Below are positions 5,688 to 6,429 of a stretch of DNA of 6,429 nucleotides, piece after piece. How positions within the stretch are numbered: position 1 is the first letter of the stretch; the number at the start of each line of letters is the position of its first letter. Source of the stretch: Bacteroidota bacterium (GTDB taxonomy: Bacteria > Bacteroidota > Bacteroidia > AKYH767-A > OLB10). The notes under the pieces are model-generated. The model saw only the letters and a program-made list of their open reading frames with translations, was not told where the DNA came from and searched no databases. A program made the translations under genes and the position numbers. Where the stretch lies: the NCBI GenBank assembly GCA_016717725.1, contig JADKFA010000043.1, forward strand, positions 1 to 6,429. Reading direction: 5' to 3'.

Positions 5688-6062
5688 GATTGTACTTCTG
5701 CAATTACGCTGGGCGTGGCCGCTAATGTAGGCTCCTGCATCACAACAGTAACGAGGCATCACAAAATGGTCCCAATGCAATTTGCTCTGATGCACTTTGG
5801 AGGAAATTCTTCCAGATGATGACAAGTGGTATAAGTTCGTAGCACCTGGAAAGGTAAAAAGTAGAGGTAGAAACAACTGCTGGAAGTATTAATGACTGGG
5901 TAATGGAAGTTTGGAATAATTGCCCTTCCTCAGGTGGGATTTCAATAAAATGCAGCGACGATGTAAATTGGTATGCCAGAAATTACACTGTGTCAAAATG
6001 AATACACCAGGACAAACCTATTATATTAGAGCGTGGACTTACAGTCTCACCGCTAATGGAAT
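5688..6062 (+). CDS. Secreted protein segment 5: first Cys-containing PPC-like repeat, in seven frame pieces
   Basis: Joined pieces: DCTSAITLGVAANVGSCITT (from 5688, frame 3), EASQNGPNAICSDA (5753-5794, frame 2), FGGNSS (5796-5813, frame 3), DDDKWYKFVAPGKVK (5815 to about 5857, frame 1), VEVETTAGSINDWVMEVWNN then CPSSGGISIKCSDDVN (about 5861-5968, frame 2), GMPEITLCQNEY (5970-6005, frame 3), and PGQTYYIRAWTYSLTANG (6007-6060, frame 1). This is the familiar Bacteroidota pre-peptidase C-terminal-like unit: 'C-x-x-A-I-x-L', 'DDxWYKFVAP', a 'D-W-V-x-x-V-W-x-x-C' strand, and 'GQTYYIRxW'. Such units are non-catalytic beta-sandwiches, often in exported enzymes or adhesins. Three longer apparent ORFs crossing here on either strand are frame shadows. 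Confidence 0.72.
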
Positions 6063-6429
6063 ATGTCTATTTGTGTTTATGAAGATGCACCTTGTCCGAT
6101 TGCACCCACTTACGATGAATGTGAGAGTGCAGCATCATTTCCGATAAATGCAGTATTAACATGTCCAGGAAGTGATGTTACTTTTACAACATTATTCGCA
6201 ACAGTGACCGGTGTGGGAGGGATTTATGGTGCAGCACCTTCGTGCGATGGTACTTCAGGATTGAATGATGTATTCTTATTGTTTAACACGGGATCTACAG
6301 GAAATTTTAATATTACCTTTAATAAGTTAAGTGCAACCGATCTTCGCGCTCAGCTTTTGTTTGACTGTGGCAGTGGTGGATTTGAAGTGGCATGTTGGAG
6401 TCCTGCTGAGGGAACTCATTTTATTTCAG
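6063..6429 (+). CDS. Secreted protein segment 6: second PPC-like repeat, open at window end
   Basis: Frame 3 is open without a stop from 6063 to the last base and has no start codon of its own that matters. It completes the first repeat (MSICVYEDAPCPIAPTYDEC) and begins a second: ESAASFPINAVLTCPGSDVT then FTTLFATVTGVGGIYGAAPS, CDGTSGLNDVFLLFNTGSTG, NFNITFNKLSATDLRAQLLF, DCGSGGFEVACWSPAEGTHF. 'NDVFLLFNTG' takes the place of 'DDKWYKFVAPG' in the first repeat, and 'LLFDCGSGGFEVACW' the place of the 'VWNNC...IKC' block, so the two units are divergent copies of one fold. This stretch is free of indels. Confidence 0.82.
   Translation, partial: MSICVYEDAPCPIAPTYDECESAASFPINAVLTCPGSDVTFTTLFATVTGVGGIYGAAPSCDGTSGLNDVFLLFNTGSTGNFNITFNKLSATDLRAQLLFDCGSGGFEVACWSPAEGTHFIS

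Larger units (their letters stand above)
4596..6429 (+). pseudogene. Secreted multidomain surface protein (SP + beta-sandwich + FN3 + PPC-like repeats), 3'-partial, frameshifted in this sequence
   Basis: Reconstructed gene of at least 610 codons, open at the window end. Order: signal peptide (cleavage after Ala26, SNA|Q); N-terminal beta-sandwich domain (about 4677-5386) with the 'SSNGFITFGG' and 'VGLRG' type motifs; one FN3 domain (about 5387-5677); a first Cys-containing PPC-like repeat (5688 to about 6089) with DDDKWYKFVAPG, QTYYIRAW and SICVYED; and a second (from about 6111) starting YDECESAASF. This architecture is common in Bacteroidota exported proteins, often sent out by the type IX secretion system through a C-terminal sorting domain; that end is outside the window, so T9SS export is inference. 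No enzyme domain is seen in the visible part. About sixteen single-base indels (near 4878, 4892, 4917, 5008, 5070, 5135, 5571, 5626, 5686, 5752, 5795, 5814, 5857, 5969, 6006, 6062) break the frame while the encoded peptide stays coherent. No gene symbol is assigned. Confidence 0.82.

Noticed and set aside
5670..5876. Minus-strand open frame of 68 codons
   Set aside because: Antisense to the first PPC-like repeat, whose plus-strand motifs (DDDKWYKF and others) are clear.
4596..6429. Stop-codon reassignment or an unusual genetic code
   Set aside because: All three stop codons appear out of frame at the breaks, frames change rather than read through, and clean blocks (2731-4203, 6063-6429) use the standard code.

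Overview
This AT-rich window looks like a chromosomal piece of a Bacteroidota bacterium (Flavobacteriia/Sphingobacteriia/Chitinophagia type). Three things point there: a TamB-like translocation and assembly gene with the Bacteroidota style of C-terminal domain; a secreted multidomain protein with the N-terminal beta-sandwich, FN3 and Cys-rich 'DDxWYKF' repeats common in surface proteins of that phylum; and a TAnnTTTG-type -7 promoter element in front of the tRNA gene. No genus can be named from the sequence alone.

Layout. Positions 1-4203 (+) hold the 3' part, about 1400 codons, of a tamB-like gene whose N-terminus lies upstream of the window. Its first 2.7 kb is cut by about ten single-base indels; its last 1.47 kb (2731-4203), carrying the diagnostic TamB C-terminal domain, is intact. 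Positions 4229-4302 (-) hold a complete elongator-type tRNA-Met(CAT), convergent with tamB and only 25 bases from its stop, with a good Bacteroidota -7 box at 4345-4352 (-). The spacer 4303-4595 also has a potential two-tier hairpin (4420-4470) and a candidate promoter (4521-4550, +). From 4596 to the window end (+) runs a second large gene: signal peptide, N-terminal beta-sandwich domain, one FN3 domain and two Cys-containing PPC-like repeats, the second cut by the window edge. It carries about sixteen single-base indels between 4875 and 6063.

Reading the coding frame across the indels gives two continuous, well-conserved proteins. Insertions and deletions are mixed, many lie in short homopolymers, and there is little sign of missense decay. 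The simplest reading is uncorrected long-read sequencing error, not two true pseudogenes; real decay cannot be excluded without reads. Any automatic annotation will list false short ORFs here, and the reconstructed genes below should be used instead.

Functionally, TamB is an inner-membrane-anchored periplasmic protein linked to outer-membrane assembly or lipid transport, and the second protein is probably exported, plausibly by the type IX system, though its C-terminus is not in the window. The two share the cell envelope theme, but nothing shows them to be an operon: they are separated by an oppositely oriented tRNA gene. I do not see a new biological system here.
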